Made by a program: the position numbers and the translations under genes
Part shown: piece by piece, positions 43,612-53,443 of the stretch
Layout: the number at the start of each line of letters is the position of its first letter
How positions within the stretch are numbered: the stretch's first letter is position 1
Source of the DNA: Loktanella sp. 5RATIMAR09
GTDB taxonomy: Bacteria > Pseudomonadota > Alphaproteobacteria > Rhodobacterales > Rhodobacteraceae
Assembly: GCF_001419985.1 (NCBI RefSeq)
Contig: NZ_LJAL01000002.1
Coordinates: 1 to 64,000 of the forward strand
Direction: 5' to 3'
Length of the DNA: 64,000 nucleotides
The notes under the pieces: generated by a model
Seen by the model: the letters and a program-made list of their open reading frames with translations, nothing else
Databases searched by the model: none
Told to the model about the DNA's origin: nothing

Positions 43612-43644
43612 ATCCGGGCGCCTGCGAAGACGCCCGGATTTTTT
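43612..43644 (+). terminator. Intrinsic terminator/attenuator between dctP and dctQ
   Basis: ATCCGGGCG (43612-43620) pairs with CGCCCGGAT (43631-43639) around ten bases and runs into six T (43639-43644). The downstream dctQ and dctM need read-through or a separate promoter, so the element probably sets a high ratio of binding protein to permease. Confidence 0.85.
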
Positions 43645-43663
43645 CTGCGCTTGGGAGGGTGCA

Positions 43664-44194
43664 ATGTATCTGACGCTTTCACGAATTGCCGGTGTTGTGG
43701 CACGCCTTTTGGCGCTGGCGGGGGGTGCGTTGCTCTTGGCGATTGTGGTGTTGACCGTTGTTTCAATCACCGGGCGCGCATTGTTTTCTGCCGGTATTTG
43801 CTGCGGGCCGATCCGTGGGATCTACGACTATACCGAGATTTCCGTCGGGGCCGCGATTTTCGCCTTCTTGCCGTGGTGCCAGTACATGAATTCCCACGCT
43901 GCTGTCGATCTCTTCAAATCGGCAATGCCCGATGTTCTGAACCGGTTTCTGAATGTCTTGATTGATATCGGCATGCTGGTTCTGGCGGCGCTGATTGCCC
44001 ATCGGCTCTGGTTGGGCCTGCTTGACAAGCAGCGTTTTGGCGAAACCACCCTGATTGCCCAAATTCCGGTCTGGATCGGCTATGCCGCCTGTATGGCGGG
44101 TGCTGTCGGTTTTGTTGTTGTCGCCGCATTTTGCGTGATCCGTTCGGGCCGTGGCCTGATCTGGAAAGACGCCCGAACGGAGCCGCTGTCATGA
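43664..44194 (+). CDS. TRAP transporter small permease (DctQ type)
   Basis: A 176-residue inner-membrane protein with four hydrophobic helices and the DctQ region YDYTEISVGAAIFAFLPWCQYMNSHAAVDLF near residues 48-78. GGGAGGGTGCA precedes the ATG. Its last four bases overlap dctM in ATGA. Confidence 0.88.
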   Translation: MYLTLSRIAGVVARLLALAGGALLLAIVVLTVVSITGRALFSAGICCGPIRGIYDYTEISVGAAIFAFLPWCQYMNSHAAVDLFKSAMPDVLNRFLNVLIDIGMLVLAALIAHRLWLGLLDKQRFGETTLIAQIPVWIGYAACMAGAVGFVVVAAFCVIRSGRGLIWKDARTEPLS

Positions 44195-45519
44195 GCGATC
44201 TCGCGCTGGCCCTCTGGTCGTTTCCGGCCCTCTTGCTTTTGGTATTTTTGCGGGTTCCGATTGCCTTGTCGATGATGGCTGTGGGCGTCTGCGGATCCTA
44301 TCTGATTTACGGCACCTCGCTGCCGGTATTGAATGCGTTCAAGAATGTGACCTATGGCACGTTCTCGAACTATTCGTACTCGATTATTCCGCTTTTTTTA
44401 CTCATGGGCCAGTTTGCGACCCTGTCGGGCATGTCGGCCTCGCTGTTCCGCGCGGCCGAAAGTTTCCTCGGGCACCGCCGCGGAGGTGTGGCGATGTCGG
44501 CGATCGGTGCCTGTGCCGGTTTTGGCGCGATTTGCGGCAGCTCACTGGCGACTGCCGCCACAATGGGGCAGGTCGCACTGCCCGAATTGAAGCGCTACGG
44601 ATACCCCGGTTCCTTGGCAACGGGCGCTTTGGCAGCAGGCGGGACCTTGGGCATCCTGATCCCGCCCTCTGTGATCTTGGTGATCTACGCAATTCTGGCC
44701 GAGCAGAACATCGAAAAGCTGTTTGTAGCTGCTTTGGTGCCAGGCATTCTGGCCGCATTGGGCTATATCATCGCGATTTCTGTCTGGGTGCGCGTGTCGC
44801 CCAATGCCGCAATGGTCAAGGACCGCGTGCCGTGGTCCGAGCGTCTTGTCGCGATTGGCAAGGTCTGGCCTGTGCTGACGATCTTTGTCGTGGTCGTGGG
44901 GGGCATCTACATCGGTGTCTTTACACCGACAGAAGCTGCCGCTGTAGGGGCCGCAGGCACCGGGCTGGTCAGTATTTTCTCGGGTCAGATGACATGGGCG
45001 AAACTGGGGCAGGCGATTCTTGCGACCGCCAGTGCCTCGGCGATGATCTATCTGATCATTTTGGGTGCGGGGTTCTATAACAGCTTCCTGGCACTCAGCC
45101 AGTTGCCGCAAGTCGCTGCAGCATGGGTCGGTGATGCAGGGCTTTCGCCATGGTTGGTTCTTGCGGTCGTGTTGTTCATGTATCTGATTTTCGGCTGCGT
45201 GATGGATAGCCTGTCCATGGTGCTTTTGACCGTGCCGATCATCTATCCGATCATGATCGTGCTGGATTTCGGCATGTCACCGCAGGACTTTGGATTGTGG
45301 TTCGGTATTCTGGTGCTGATCGTGGTCGAGGTCGGACTGATCACACCGCCTGTGGGCTTGAATCTGTTCATCATCAACGGGATGGCCAAGGATACGCCGA
45401 TCAGGGAAACCTATAAAGGTGCATTGCCCTTTGTGGTGACCGATCTGATCCGCGTGGTCATTCTGGCGTCGTTTCCGGCGATTACCCTCTGGCTTGTCTG
45501 GTTTATCGACAGCTTCTAG
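44191..45519 (+). CDS. TRAP transporter large permease (DctM type)
   Basis: A 442-residue inner-membrane permease of normal DctM length. GAICGSSLATAATMGQVALPELKRYGY near residue 115 and GILIPPSVILVIYAILAEQNIEKLFVAALVPGI near 152-184 are the family landmarks. The ATG at 44191 overlaps the dctQ stop. Its 3' end overlaps the convergent CoA-ligase gene by four bases. Confidence 0.9.
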   Translation: MSDLALALWSFPALLLLVFLRVPIALSMMAVGVCGSYLIYGTSLPVLNAFKNVTYGTFSNYSYSIIPLFLLMGQFATLSGMSASLFRAAESFLGHRRGGVAMSAIGACAGFGAICGSSLATAATMGQVALPELKRYGYPGSLATGALAAGGTLGILIPPSVILVIYAILAEQNIEKLFVAALVPGILAALGYIIAISVWVRVSPNAAMVKDRVPWSERLVAIGKVWPVLTIFVVVVGGIYIGVFTPTEAAAVGAAGTGLVSIFSGQMTWAKLGQAILATASASAMIYLIILGAGFYNSFLALSQLPQVAAAWVGDAGLSPWLVLAVVLFMYLIFGCVMDSLSMVLLTVPIIYPIMIVLDFGMSPQDFGLWFGILVLIVVEVGLITPPVGLNLFIINGMAKDTPIRETYKGALPFVVTDLIRVVILASFPAITLWLVWFIDSF

Positions 45520-47300
45520 ACAGCGATGACCGCAGGATCATCGCTATAAAGCCGGGCAAGCGTCTCGGTGCGGTTGCTGCGCAGGGCACGCTGGTTCAGC
45601 GAGCCTTTTTCGGTGACTTCACCTTTGTCGAAACTGGGGTGTTCCGTCAGCACAATGATCCGCCTCACACGGCTGGCGGACCCCGTTGCGGCCCTTGCCG
45701 CCGCTGCCAGTTTCCCGGCCAAGGCGGCGCGAAGTGCGGGCGCATCCATCTGTGCGGCCGTCGGTGACAAAAGCACCATCGCGCCAAGTTGGGCTTGATC
45801 TTCGCCGGTGATGACCGCGTCACGGATCAAACCGTCCATCGCATCGACCAATCCAGCGCGCACGGCACCGACGGCCACCCACGTACCGGTTGAGAGTTTG
45901 AAGTTTTCGGCAATTCGCCCGTCAAAGAAAAACCCTTTGGAATAGTCATCAGGATCGGCCGGGCGCAGGGCATCGCCCATGCAGTAGAAACCGTCTTCGT
46001 CAAAGGCTTTGGCGGTTTGCTCCGGATCGCCATAGTAGCCCGGAAAGATCGTGGGGCCTTTGATGCGGGCCTCGAGCTTGCCACCGTTGGGCACGAGTTT
46101 GAGCGCAAGCCCCCGTGCAATCACACCGACATTGCCGGATTTTTCCTGCGGTTCGGTGCAGGCAAGCGCGAAGGGTGCGGTTTCCGTCGCACCCAGTCCT
46201 GTGGCCAGCAACACCTCGTGCCCGGTGGTCGCACGCCCTGCGGCGCGCAAACGGTCCCACGTGCGTTGCGCCATACCGGCACCAGCATAGAACATCATCC
46301 CCAGTTTGCCAAAGAAGGTCTGCGCAAGGGCAGGGTCCGTCTCAAGCTGGTCGATCAGCATGTCGTAGCCCATCGGCACGTTGAAATACCACGTACAGGA
46401 GATTTCGCGCAGGTTGCGCAGGGTTTCGTCAAACTTGCCCGGCACCGGCCTTCCATCGTCGATATAATAGCTGCCGCCGTTGGTCATCACCAGATAGAAC
46501 ACCTTGTTGCCCGCTGCCGTGTGGTTCCATGGACCCCAGTCCAGCACGACGGGTGCCTCTTTGGTCAGGAAGCGGTAACAATCGCGCACGGCGGCTTGCA
46601 TGGCACAGATCATGCGGTTGGTATTGATCACGGCTTTGGGTGTTCCGGTGGACCCTGAGGTGAAGAGGTATTTGACCACCGTGTCGGGCGTCAGCGCGGC
46701 GCGGGCGATCGCGGCGGGCGCGGGGTCTGTCGCAAGCAGGCTATCGAAGCTGACGGCCCCGTCGACCGTATTACGCAGATTGATGACTATGCGGTCCGGC
46801 GCCCTGATCGCATCCAGAGCATCTGCAAACTGTGCCCCGTCATCTGCAAACATAGCGCCGGGTTCAAGCAGCGTGGCGATGTTGCGCAGCTTGGCGTGAT
46901 CGGTCGAGACCAGTGAATAGGCGGGCGAGAGCGGCGCATAGGGCAAACCGACATAGGCGCAGGCCATGCCAAGAAGTGCGTGTTCGAGGCTGTTTTCAGA
47001 AAGGACGAGCAGCGGACGGTCTGGCCCCAGTCCCATGGCCAGCAATCCCGCGCCAATGGCCTTTGCCATCCTGCGCCCTTGGGCATAGGTGATATGCCGC
47101 CAGTCGCCGCCTTCCGCGCGGCGCGCAATCCAGGTGGTGTCCGGGGTCTTGTCGGCCCATTTGTCGAGATAAGCGGCCAGCAATTGGGGGTGATCCGGCA
47201 AATCGCCTTGCTGGCGGATGATGACCGTGCCGTCATCGCGGCGGTCGTAGTCGAAGGCGGGGCGCCAGAAATCAGCAGAGGCGGAGGTCTGTGCCGTCAT
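45516..47300 (-). CDS. fcs: Feruloyl/p-coumaroyl-CoA synthetase
   Basis: A 594-residue AMP-forming acyl-CoA ligase. The nucleotide loop YLFTSGSTGTPKAVI is near residues 210-224, ATGLGATETAPFA near 365 is the A5 motif, and DGFYCMGDALRPADPDDYSKGFFFDGRIAENFKLSTGTWV near 438-477 is the A7-A8 region in the form typical of feruloyl-CoA synthases. It activates hydroxycinnamates for the hydratase and SDR. It heads the fcs side of a marR-SDR-fcs operon, 14 bases after the SDR stop. Confidence 0.88.
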   Translation of the reverse strand: MTAQTSASADFWRPAFDYDRRDDGTVIIRQQGDLPDHPQLLAAYLDKWADKTPDTTWIARRAEGGDWRHITYAQGRRMAKAIGAGLLAMGLGPDRPLLVLSENSLEHALLGMACAYVGLPYAPLSPAYSLVSTDHAKLRNIATLLEPGAMFADDGAQFADALDAIRAPDRIVINLRNTVDGAVSFDSLLATDPAPAAIARAALTPDTVVKYLFTSGSTGTPKAVINTNRMICAMQAAVRDCYRFLTKEAPVVLDWGPWNHTAAGNKVFYLVMTNGGSYYIDDGRPVPGKFDETLRNLREISCTWYFNVPMGYDMLIDQLETDPALAQTFFGKLGMMFYAGAGMAQRTWDRLRAAGRATTGHEVLLATGLGATETAPFALACTEPQEKSGNVGVIARGLALKLVPNGGKLEARIKGPTIFPGYYGDPEQTAKAFDEDGFYCMGDALRPADPDDYSKGFFFDGRIAENFKLSTGTWVAVGAVRAGLVDAMDGLIRDAVITGEDQAQLGAMVLLSPTAAQMDAPALRAALAGKLAAAARAATGSASRVRRIIVLTEHPSFDKGEVTEKGSLNQRALRSNRTETLARLYSDDPAVIAV

Positions 47301-47314
47301 GGCCTTGGGTCTTT

Positions 47315-48082
47315 CTAGCGTGGCGCCATGCGGATCGCGCCATCCAGACGGATGACCTCTCCGTTCAGCATCGGGTTGCGGGTGATGTGATCGACCAGTT
47401 CACCATATTCAGCGGGATCGCCCAGACGGGAGGGGAAGGGCACCTGTGCGCCAAGCGAGGCTTGCACTTCTTCGGGTAATTCGCGCAGGAGCGGCGTGAG
47501 GAAAAGACCCGGTGCGATCGTGCAAACACGAATGCCTTTGTCCGCAAGATCGCGCGCCATGGGCAGTGTCATACCAACGATACCGCCTTTGCTGGCAGAG
47601 TAAGCCAACTGCCCGATCTGCCCGTCATAGGCCGCGACCGAGGCGGTGTTGATGATCACGCCCCGCGCGCCGTCTGCGTCAATCGGATCGGCAGCGACCA
47701 TGCGCGCCGCCGCTTGGCTGGCGCAATTAAAGCTGCCGATCAGGTTCACGCGGATCACACGGTCGAACATATCCGCGTCGTGGGCTTCGCCACGCGACAC
47801 GGTCTTGGCTGCGGCAGCGATCCCTGCGCAATTGACCAGCACGCGGGTAGGGCCGTGAGCGGCCTCGGCCAAGGCGATCCCGTCTGCGACCGATTGCGGG
47901 TTTCCGACATCGACGGCGGCAAATGTCCCGCCAATCTTATCGGCCTGCGCCTGTCCTGCGGTCGCGTTCATATCAAAGACCGTGACCCTCAGCCCGCTTG
48001 CCGCGAGCCTTTCCGCTGTTGCGGCCCCCAGGCCAGAGGCCGCACCTGTGACGATTGCGCCATGTCCTGCCCAATCCTGCAT
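47315..48082 (-). CDS. SDR 3-hydroxyacyl-CoA dehydrogenase
   Basis: A 255-residue classical short-chain dehydrogenase. The cofactor site [12 protein letters not shown] is at residues 11-22, NCAGI near 86, and the catalytic Ser plus Y-S-A-S-K near 160-164. It is close to type II (HSD10-like) 3-hydroxyacyl-CoA dehydrogenases. Here it would oxidise the 3-hydroxy-3-arylpropanoyl-CoA made by the hydratase to the beta-keto ester. It overlaps marR by one base. Confidence 0.9.
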   Translation of the reverse strand: MQDWAGHGAIVTGAASGLGAATAERLAASGLRVTVFDMNATAGQAQADKIGGTFAAVDVGNPQSVADGIALAEAAHGPTRVLVNCAGIAAAAKTVSRGEAHDADMFDRVIRVNLIGSFNCASQAAARMVAADPIDADGARGVIINTASVAAYDGQIGQLAYSASKGGIVGMTLPMARDLADKGIRVCTIAPGLFLTPLLRELPEEVQASLGAQVPFPSRLGDPAEYGELVDHITRNPMLNGEVIRLDGAIRMAPR

Positions 48083-48564
48083 TATGTGCTCTCCCTGTCT
48101 GTGAGGCGGATTTTCTTCAAAAGCTGCATCAGCGTCTCTTTCTCCGCAGCGGTGAGATCGGCCAAAAGACGGTCTTCATGGGCCTGAACCGTTGCCAAAG
48201 TGTCATGATAGACCACTCGGCCATCCGGTGTGGCCATGAGCGCCTGTATGCGCCGGTCGCCCGGCATGACGCTGCGCGTCAATAATTTGCGGTGTTCGAG
48301 TTCATCAATGATCGCAACCAGCCCCGAGCGTTCAATGCCCAGCATCCGCGCAAGGCTGCTTTGGCTGATGTCGGGATGCGCGACGACAAGGGACAGGGCG
48401 GAAAATGTGCGCGGTGACAGGCCCCCTTCGCCAAGTGCGGCGCGAAAGTCCTTCTGGATCGCCACATAGGCCCGTTTCATGTTGTAGCCAATCAGCGTTT
48501 CCAGATCCGGCACGACCTCTGTCGGATCTGTTTCTGTCTGTTTCGCAGCCGCGTGAAGTGCCAT
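48082..48564 (-). CDS. MarR-family repressor, CouR/FerR-like
   Basis: A 160-residue winged-helix regulator. The DNA-binding part near 55-110 reads [53 protein letters not shown]. MarR proteins in hydroxycinnamate loci release DNA on binding the CoA thioester. It is first in the marR-SDR-fcs operon, and a palindrome 41 bases upstream of its start matches the one at 41637-41663. Autoregulation and control of both divergent units are likely. Confidence 0.87.
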   Translation of the reverse strand: MALHAAAKQTETDPTEVVPDLETLIGYNMKRAYVAIQKDFRAALGEGGLSPRTFSALSLVVAHPDISQSSLARMLGIERSGLVAIIDELEHRKLLTRSVMPGDRRIQALMATPDGRVVYHDTLATVQAHEDRLLADLTAAEKETLMQLLKKIRLTDREST

Positions 48565-48604
48565 AATAAGCCTCCCTAGATCTATCGACAGGCATAGCGC
48601 ATAT

Positions 48605-48621
48605 TGTTAACTAGGTAAACA
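48605..48621. promoter_or_regulatory. Candidate MarR operator (site 2)
   Basis: TGTTAACTAGGTAAACA is an imperfect palindrome between marR and the DUF3237 gene. It shares TGTTAAC, AACA and the following GTTTT with site 1 (41642-41658). The same spacing in two divergent intergenic regions of one locus supports a common regulator. Confidence 0.7.
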
Positions 48622-48652
48622 GTTTTGCGCACGTGCCACTGAAAGGTTGACC

Positions 48653-49120
48653 ATGATGAACCTACCCGAACCAAAGCTTGCATGGGTGACAGATCTGACG
48701 GTTCATCTGGACCCGGTTCGCGCGATGGGGCAAGGCCGTGCAGGCGCGCGACGGATCATTCCGATTGTGGGCGGTACGATGGACGGCCCGAAACTGAAGG
48801 GCAGGGTTCTGGATGTCGGGGCAGATTGGCAGACCATCTTTGCTGACGGTCTAGCGGAGCTGGACACACGCTATGCGCTGGAAACCGATGACGGCGCCAC
48901 GATCGAAATCGTGAACTACGGGTTTCGCCACGGCCCGCAAGAGGTGATCGCGGCCATCGCGCGTGGCGAGGATGTCGCGCCCGACAGCTATTACATGCGC
49001 ACCCATGCCAGGCTGGAAACGGGCGATAGCCGTTACCGCTGGGTGAACCGCACGCTGTTTATCGGGATCGGGGCCCGCAAAGAACAAAGCGTGCTGATGC
49101 GGCTCTATGCGCTGATGTAG
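48653..49120 (+). CDS. DUF3237 family protein
   Basis: A 155-residue DUF3237 protein (LAWVTDLTVHLDP start, GGTMDGPKLKGRVLDVGADWQ near 40-60, YALETDDGATIEIVNYGFRHG near 75-95, and a C-terminal beta barrel). The family is often beside aromatic or acyl-CoA catabolic genes and has no agreed function. It diverges from marR and shares the candidate operator, so it belongs to the same regulon. Start ATG 48653 follows AAAGG. Confidence 0.85.
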   Translation: MMNLPEPKLAWVTDLTVHLDPVRAMGQGRAGARRIIPIVGGTMDGPKLKGRVLDVGADWQTIFADGLAELDTRYALETDDGATIEIVNYGFRHGPQEVIAAIARGEDVAPDSYYMRTHARLETGDSRYRWVNRTLFIGIGARKEQSVLMRLYALM

Positions 49121-49230
49121 CCGGTTGCAGACCGGATCAGGCTGGCACCATGACGCGGTAAGCGCGGTGTGCGCATCAACCGCCTCATGGTCCGAGAGCG
49201 GGCGCAATGCGTGTCTTGCTTGGGGGATGG

Positions 49231-51369
49231 TCAGGGTGTGACGGCGAAGAACATCGTTTCGCCCGAGTGGTCATCCACGCCGTCATTGTCTGTGGATACC
49301 CACATGGTCCCGTCTCGGGTGATGGCCAGACCCTCGATTTTGTCCAGAACGTAGCCGCCCGTGGAGGTCAGCGCGGGCAGCAGATCAACAACCAGTTCGG
49401 GCGCCAGAACCGCAGGGGTTTCGCCCAGTGCAACCATGCCATCCATCGCACCGAGCGGCACGCTGGTGATCTGCTTGGTCACGGCACGGGCATCAAGCTG
49501 GTTATCGCGCTCGATGAAGTAAAGCCTGTCACCATGGGCTGTGATTTCGGACAAACCCACCCAGCCTGTTGCGGGCACGGTCAGCGGATAATGGACGACG
49601 GACCATTCCGCGCTGTCCAGATTGTAGCCCAGAACCTTGGCGTGGTTTGCCGGATCATCGCGCCATTCGCGCTGCACGACGATATAAAGCATGTCGCCCA
49701 CCCGCGTGATCCCTTCGAAACCGAAGCGGGTTTCGACGGCAAGCAGTTCGTTTGGCAAGGTGATGTAGTCTTCAATCGCGCCATCGGATCCGACGCGGTA
49801 GATCGCGTGCGGGACAAGACGGTCGGCACGACCTTCGGACGCGATCCAGAAACCGCCCTCACCATCCAGTGTGATACCTTCCATATCCATTAGCTGGGCC
49901 GGCTGGCCGTCGCGCGTGATACGGATGGCATCGATGATCTGCGCCGGTGTCTGGCTGACGTCGATGTGAAAGATTGTCGGCTGCATTGCGTAAAAGCTGT
50001 CGTTGACCGCATAGATCGTCCCGTCCTCGGCTGCGACCTGACCGGAAATCGCCCCCCAACCTGTCAGTGTGTCCATGCCTGCGGATGTCAGATGCGGATA
50101 AACTGCGGGCGCGTCCTGATATTCAAAGACCATGACATGGGCGCGCGGGCCTGCGTCGTCGGTCTCGTTGGCAGAGATCAGCAGGTTGCGTTCCGGAATG
50201 GTCACATAGCCTTCCGGCCCGATGCCCGACGGCAGCAATTGGGTCAACACGGGTGCGGCGGGATCGGTGATGTCATAAACACCGACGACCGATGCGCGCT
50301 CTGCGCCGACGAAGACGTAAGGTGTGCCGCCGAATGTATCAAAGGTCACGCTTTCAGGCTCGACACCCTTGTTGCCAGAGCGTTCTTCAGGATAGTGGCC
50401 GATCTGGATGATTGCGTTCTCGAAATCCATCCCGCTTTCATAGATAAGCGCGCCGTCCTGGCTGAAGATCGTCCAGCTACGCGATCCACCGTCCATGTCG
50501 CCCTCATTGGCCATGGCGAAATGGGTGTTGTCGATCCACGTAATGCTGTCGGGTTCGCGCGGGACGGTGATTGTCTGGTCAAACACCAGCGCGCCTTCCT
50601 CGCTTGTATCGACACCTTCGAGCGTCACTTCCCCGGCAGAGAAATGGTTCAGCACCGCGCCCGCAGAGGACAGAACCACGATGTGGTTGTTTTCCTGCAG
50701 GGTGACCACGACTTCGTTTTCACTATTGATCGAGATGTACTCGGGCTCGGGATCTTCGGGGGCGATATCGGCCAGACCGGTGATGTCAGCGACGCGGGCT
50801 GTCGCGCAGTCGATCAAACTTTCGGCTGTAAGATCAACCATGAAGACAGAACCGGCAGGCATCTGACCCACGCGGCCATCGCCAAGGTCTTCGTCGCGCT
50901 CGTTTTCGATCGCGACCGCAAGGAACGACCCGTCCGGCGCGATGCCCACGCTGTCAGGCTGGCCCGGCAGCGCGCAACGGCCGACTTCCTGCTGTGTGGT
51001 CATGTCGATTTCGACAAGAAAGCCTGAAGGTTCAGCGTAGCTGGGCGATGTGTTCACACCTGCCAAAGCGTATTTGCCGATCACGGCCACGGATGTGGGT
51101 TCGCCTTCGGGCATGAATACACCGGCGGCAACAGGATTGGCCGGATCGGTAATATCGATAAAGCCGATCGAAGCGCCCGGGCTATCGGTGTAGACCAAGG
51201 TCATGCCATCTTCGGAGGCTGCGATGATCTCGGCAGACGTCTCTTCCGCATCGGGCAGGTTGTCTGCGACCATGAAAGAGGCGATGCGGTTGAAGTTCAT
51301 GTCCTGCGCGAATGCGGGCGCCGCAAGCAAGGCAAGGGCGGAGGTCATCGTCAGCGAGCGATAGGTCAT
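49231..51369 (-). CDS. Secreted two-domain beta-propeller/phytase-esterase-like protein
   Basis: A 712-residue exported protein with a signal peptide ending AAPAFAQD near residue 22. The first part (about 30-410) is a WD/YVTN-like propeller of the choice-of-anchor type (IDITDPANPV, VVGVYDITDPAAPV). The second part (about 430-712) matches the esterase-like phytase domain (GQVAAEDGTIYAVNDSFY, MDMEGITLDGEGGFWIASEG, GFEGITRVGD). It could be a calcium-dependent phosphatase or an extracellular hydrolase. It stands alone between two aromatic clusters. A clear GAAGAA stretch precedes the ATG. Confidence 0.75.
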   Translation of the reverse strand: MTYRSLTMTSALALLAAPAFAQDMNFNRIASFMVADNLPDAEETSAEIIAASEDGMTLVYTDSPGASIGFIDITDPANPVAAGVFMPEGEPTSVAVIGKYALAGVNTSPSYAEPSGFLVEIDMTTQQEVGRCALPGQPDSVGIAPDGSFLAVAIENERDEDLGDGRVGQMPAGSVFMVDLTAESLIDCATARVADITGLADIAPEDPEPEYISINSENEVVVTLQENNHIVVLSSAGAVLNHFSAGEVTLEGVDTSEEGALVFDQTITVPREPDSITWIDNTHFAMANEGDMDGGSRSWTIFSQDGALIYESGMDFENAIIQIGHYPEERSGNKGVEPESVTFDTFGGTPYVFVGAERASVVGVYDITDPAAPVLTQLLPSGIGPEGYVTIPERNLLISANETDDAGPRAHVMVFEYQDAPAVYPHLTSAGMDTLTGWGAISGQVAAEDGTIYAVNDSFYAMQPTIFHIDVSQTPAQIIDAIRITRDGQPAQLMDMEGITLDGEGGFWIASEGRADRLVPHAIYRVGSDGAIEDYITLPNELLAVETRFGFEGITRVGDMLYIVVQREWRDDPANHAKVLGYNLDSAEWSVVHYPLTVPATGWVGLSEITAHGDRLYFIERDNQLDARAVTKQITSVPLGAMDGMVALGETPAVLAPELVVDLLPALTSTGGYVLDKIEGLAITRDGTMWVSTDNDGVDDHSGETMFFAVTP

Positions 51370-51501
51370 TCGTTCTTCCTGTGTGATATCAAATTGACAG
51401 GCGAACGATGACCTATGACCAAGAACAAAAAGTCACAGAAACACGACAGATTTGTAAAATGATGGCAAGAAGCCGTTTCAGTTTGGCCTTGCCACCTGAT
51501 C

Positions 51502-51957
51502 CTAGGGCAGACCCGCCAGTTGCCGAAGGCAGCGGCGGAGGATCGCATTCTCCTGCGGTGTGAAGTTGGCAGATAACGCGCGATCAAACTGTCCGGCCTT
51601 CCCGCAAAGGGTCTTGTAGGCTTTATATCCCTCTGGCGTCAGGCACAGGGTTTCAAAGCGGCGGTCATCAAGGTTCTTCTGGCGCTTCAAAAACCGGACT
51701 TTTTCCAAAGCACTGACAGCGCGGCTGACCTTCGTCTTATGTGTCCGCGCACGGGTGCAGATATCGCGGGCTGTCATGTCGCCATAGCGGCCCAGATGAA
51801 AGAGTACGCGCCATTCGGTGCGGGTCATGCCATACTGGTTCTTATAGCTCGACTGGAAGCCGCTGCTTGTGACTTCGCCGGAAATATTCAGCAGATAGGG
51901 CAGGAAATCCTTGAGGTCGAAATGCGCGACATCATCCTCGGAGTGCGGGGCTTTCAT
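51502..51957 (-). CDS. MarR-family regulator of the homogentisate cluster
   Basis: A 151-residue winged-helix regulator. [49 protein letters not shown] near residues 44-92 is the DNA-binding part, with [14 protein letters not shown] as the wing. It diverges from hmgA, so it most probably represses hmgA-fahA and is released by homogentisate or a related acid. This is inferred from position. Confidence 0.85.
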   Translation of the reverse strand: MKAPHSEDDVAHFDLKDFLPYLLNISGEVTSSGFQSSYKNQYGMTRTEWRVLFHLGRYGDMTARDICTRARTHKTKVSRAVSALEKVRFLKRQKNLDDRRFETLCLTPEGYKAYKTLCGKAGQFDRALSANFTPQENAILRRCLRQLAGLP

Positions 51958-51973
51958 AGGACATTTCCGTTGA

Positions 51974-51991
51974 TAGTTACATTTTCAACTA
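51974..51991. promoter_or_regulatory. Short inverted repeat before hmgA, possible MarR site
   Basis: TAGTT (51974-51978) and AACTA (51987-51991) flank eight bases in the 93-base gap between marR and hmgA. The arms are short and the region is AT-rich, so the support is limited. Confidence 0.35.
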
Positions 51992-52050
51992 ATACCAAAG
52001 CGGTAGTTTCAAATGCAACGATTCGATCTGATATGCCGGAAGGGGTTCTC

Positions 52051-53409
52051 ATGAACAAGCAATCGCCGCGTTCCTTGCAAATTGCGCAATCGCCTGTCGG
52101 GACGACCGAAGGCTATATGCCGGGGTTCGGCAACGACTTTGAAACCGAGGCACTGCCCGGAGCCTTGCCGCAAGGCATGAACAGCCCACAGAAATGCAAC
52201 TACGGTCTTTATGGTGAGCAGTTGTCGGGAACGGCATTTACAGCCCCCAGCCATCAGAACGAACGCACGTGGTGCTACCGCATCCGCCCGTCTGTCAAAC
52301 ACTCCGGCCGCTACAAGCGCATTGACGTCCCGTACTGGAAATCCGCACCGCATGTGATGGATGATGTCACCAGCCTCGGGCAATACCGCTGGGATCCGCT
52401 GCCCCATGCCGACAAGCCGCTGACGTGGGTGACAGGCATGCACACGATGACCACGGCGGGTGATGTGAATACGCAGGTTGGCATGGCGTCGCATGTCTAT
52501 CTCGTGACCGAAAGCATGAAAGACGCATATTTTTATTCGGCAGATTCCGAATTGCTGGTGGTGCCGCAAGAGGGGCGCCTGCGGTTTTGTACGGAACTTG
52601 GCGTTATTGATCTGGAACCCAAAGAGATCGCAATCCTGCCGCGGGGGCTGGTGTACCGTGTCGAGGTAATCGAAGGGCCTGCACGTGGTTTCGTGTGCGA
52701 AAACTACGGCCAGAAATTCGAACTGCCCGCGCGTGGCCCGATCGGGGCCAACTGCATGGCCAACAGACGCGATTTCAAGACGCCGGTTGCCGCCTTTGAA
52801 GACCGTGAGGTGCCCAGCACGCTGACAATGAAGTGGTGTGGGCAATTCCACGAAACCGAGATCGGCCAAAGCCCTTTGGATGTTGTGGCGTGGCACGGAA
52901 ATTACGCGCCCGTCAAATATGACATGCGCAACTATTGTCCGATCGGGGCCATCCTGTTTGACCATCCCGATCCGTCGATCTTTACCGTTCTGACGGCGGC
53001 CTCGGGAGTGCCCGGCACGGCCAATATCGATTTTGTCCTGTTTCGCGAACGCTGGATGACGATGGAAGATACATTCCGCCCGCCCTGGTACCATAAGAAC
53101 GTCATGTCCGAGCTGATGGGCAATATCTATGGCAAGTACGACGCCAAGCCGAACGGCTTTGCCCCCGGATCAATCAGCCTGCACAACATGATGATCCCGC
53201 ACGGCCCCGACAAGGAAGCATTCGAGCGTGCGTCGAACGCCGATCTCAAACCGGAGAAGCTCGACGAGACGATGTCGTTCATGTTCGAAACCCGGTTTCC
53301 GCAACATTTGACGGAATTTGCCGCGAAAGAGGCACCTTTGCAGGACGACTACATTGATTGCTGGGCGTCGCTGGAAAAGAAATACGACGGGACGCCGGGC
53401 AAGAAATGA
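52051..53409 (+). CDS. hmgA: Homogentisate 1,2-dioxygenase
   Basis: A 452-residue iron dioxygenase that opens homogentisate to 4-maleylacetoacetate. [20 protein letters not shown] near the start, [21 protein letters not shown] [32 protein letters not shown] near 283 and [12 protein letters not shown] near 375 (iron His/Glu regions) are the family landmarks. The ATG at 52051 follows GGAAGGGG; longer frames lack such a site and run into the marR gene. Confidence 0.95.
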   Translation: MNKQSPRSLQIAQSPVGTTEGYMPGFGNDFETEALPGALPQGMNSPQKCNYGLYGEQLSGTAFTAPSHQNERTWCYRIRPSVKHSGRYKRIDVPYWKSAPHVMDDVTSLGQYRWDPLPHADKPLTWVTGMHTMTTAGDVNTQVGMASHVYLVTESMKDAYFYSADSELLVVPQEGRLRFCTELGVIDLEPKEIAILPRGLVYRVEVIEGPARGFVCENYGQKFELPARGPIGANCMANRRDFKTPVAAFEDREVPSTLTMKWCGQFHETEIGQSPLDVVAWHGNYAPVKYDMRNYCPIGAILFDHPDPSIFTVLTAASGVPGTANIDFVLFRERWMTMEDTFRPPWYHKNVMSELMGNIYGKYDAKPNGFAPGSISLHNMMIPHGPDKEAFERASNADLKPEKLDETMSFMFETRFPQHLTEFAAKEAPLQDDYIDCWASLEKKYDGTPGKK

Positions 53410-53443
53410 CGCGTCGTGCATATCCAGACCTGAAAGGCTGCTG

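Noticed and set aside
51739-52050. N-terminal extension of hmgA
   Set aside because: It runs antisense through the MarR gene and has no ribosome site; the ATG at 52051 has GGAAGGGG.
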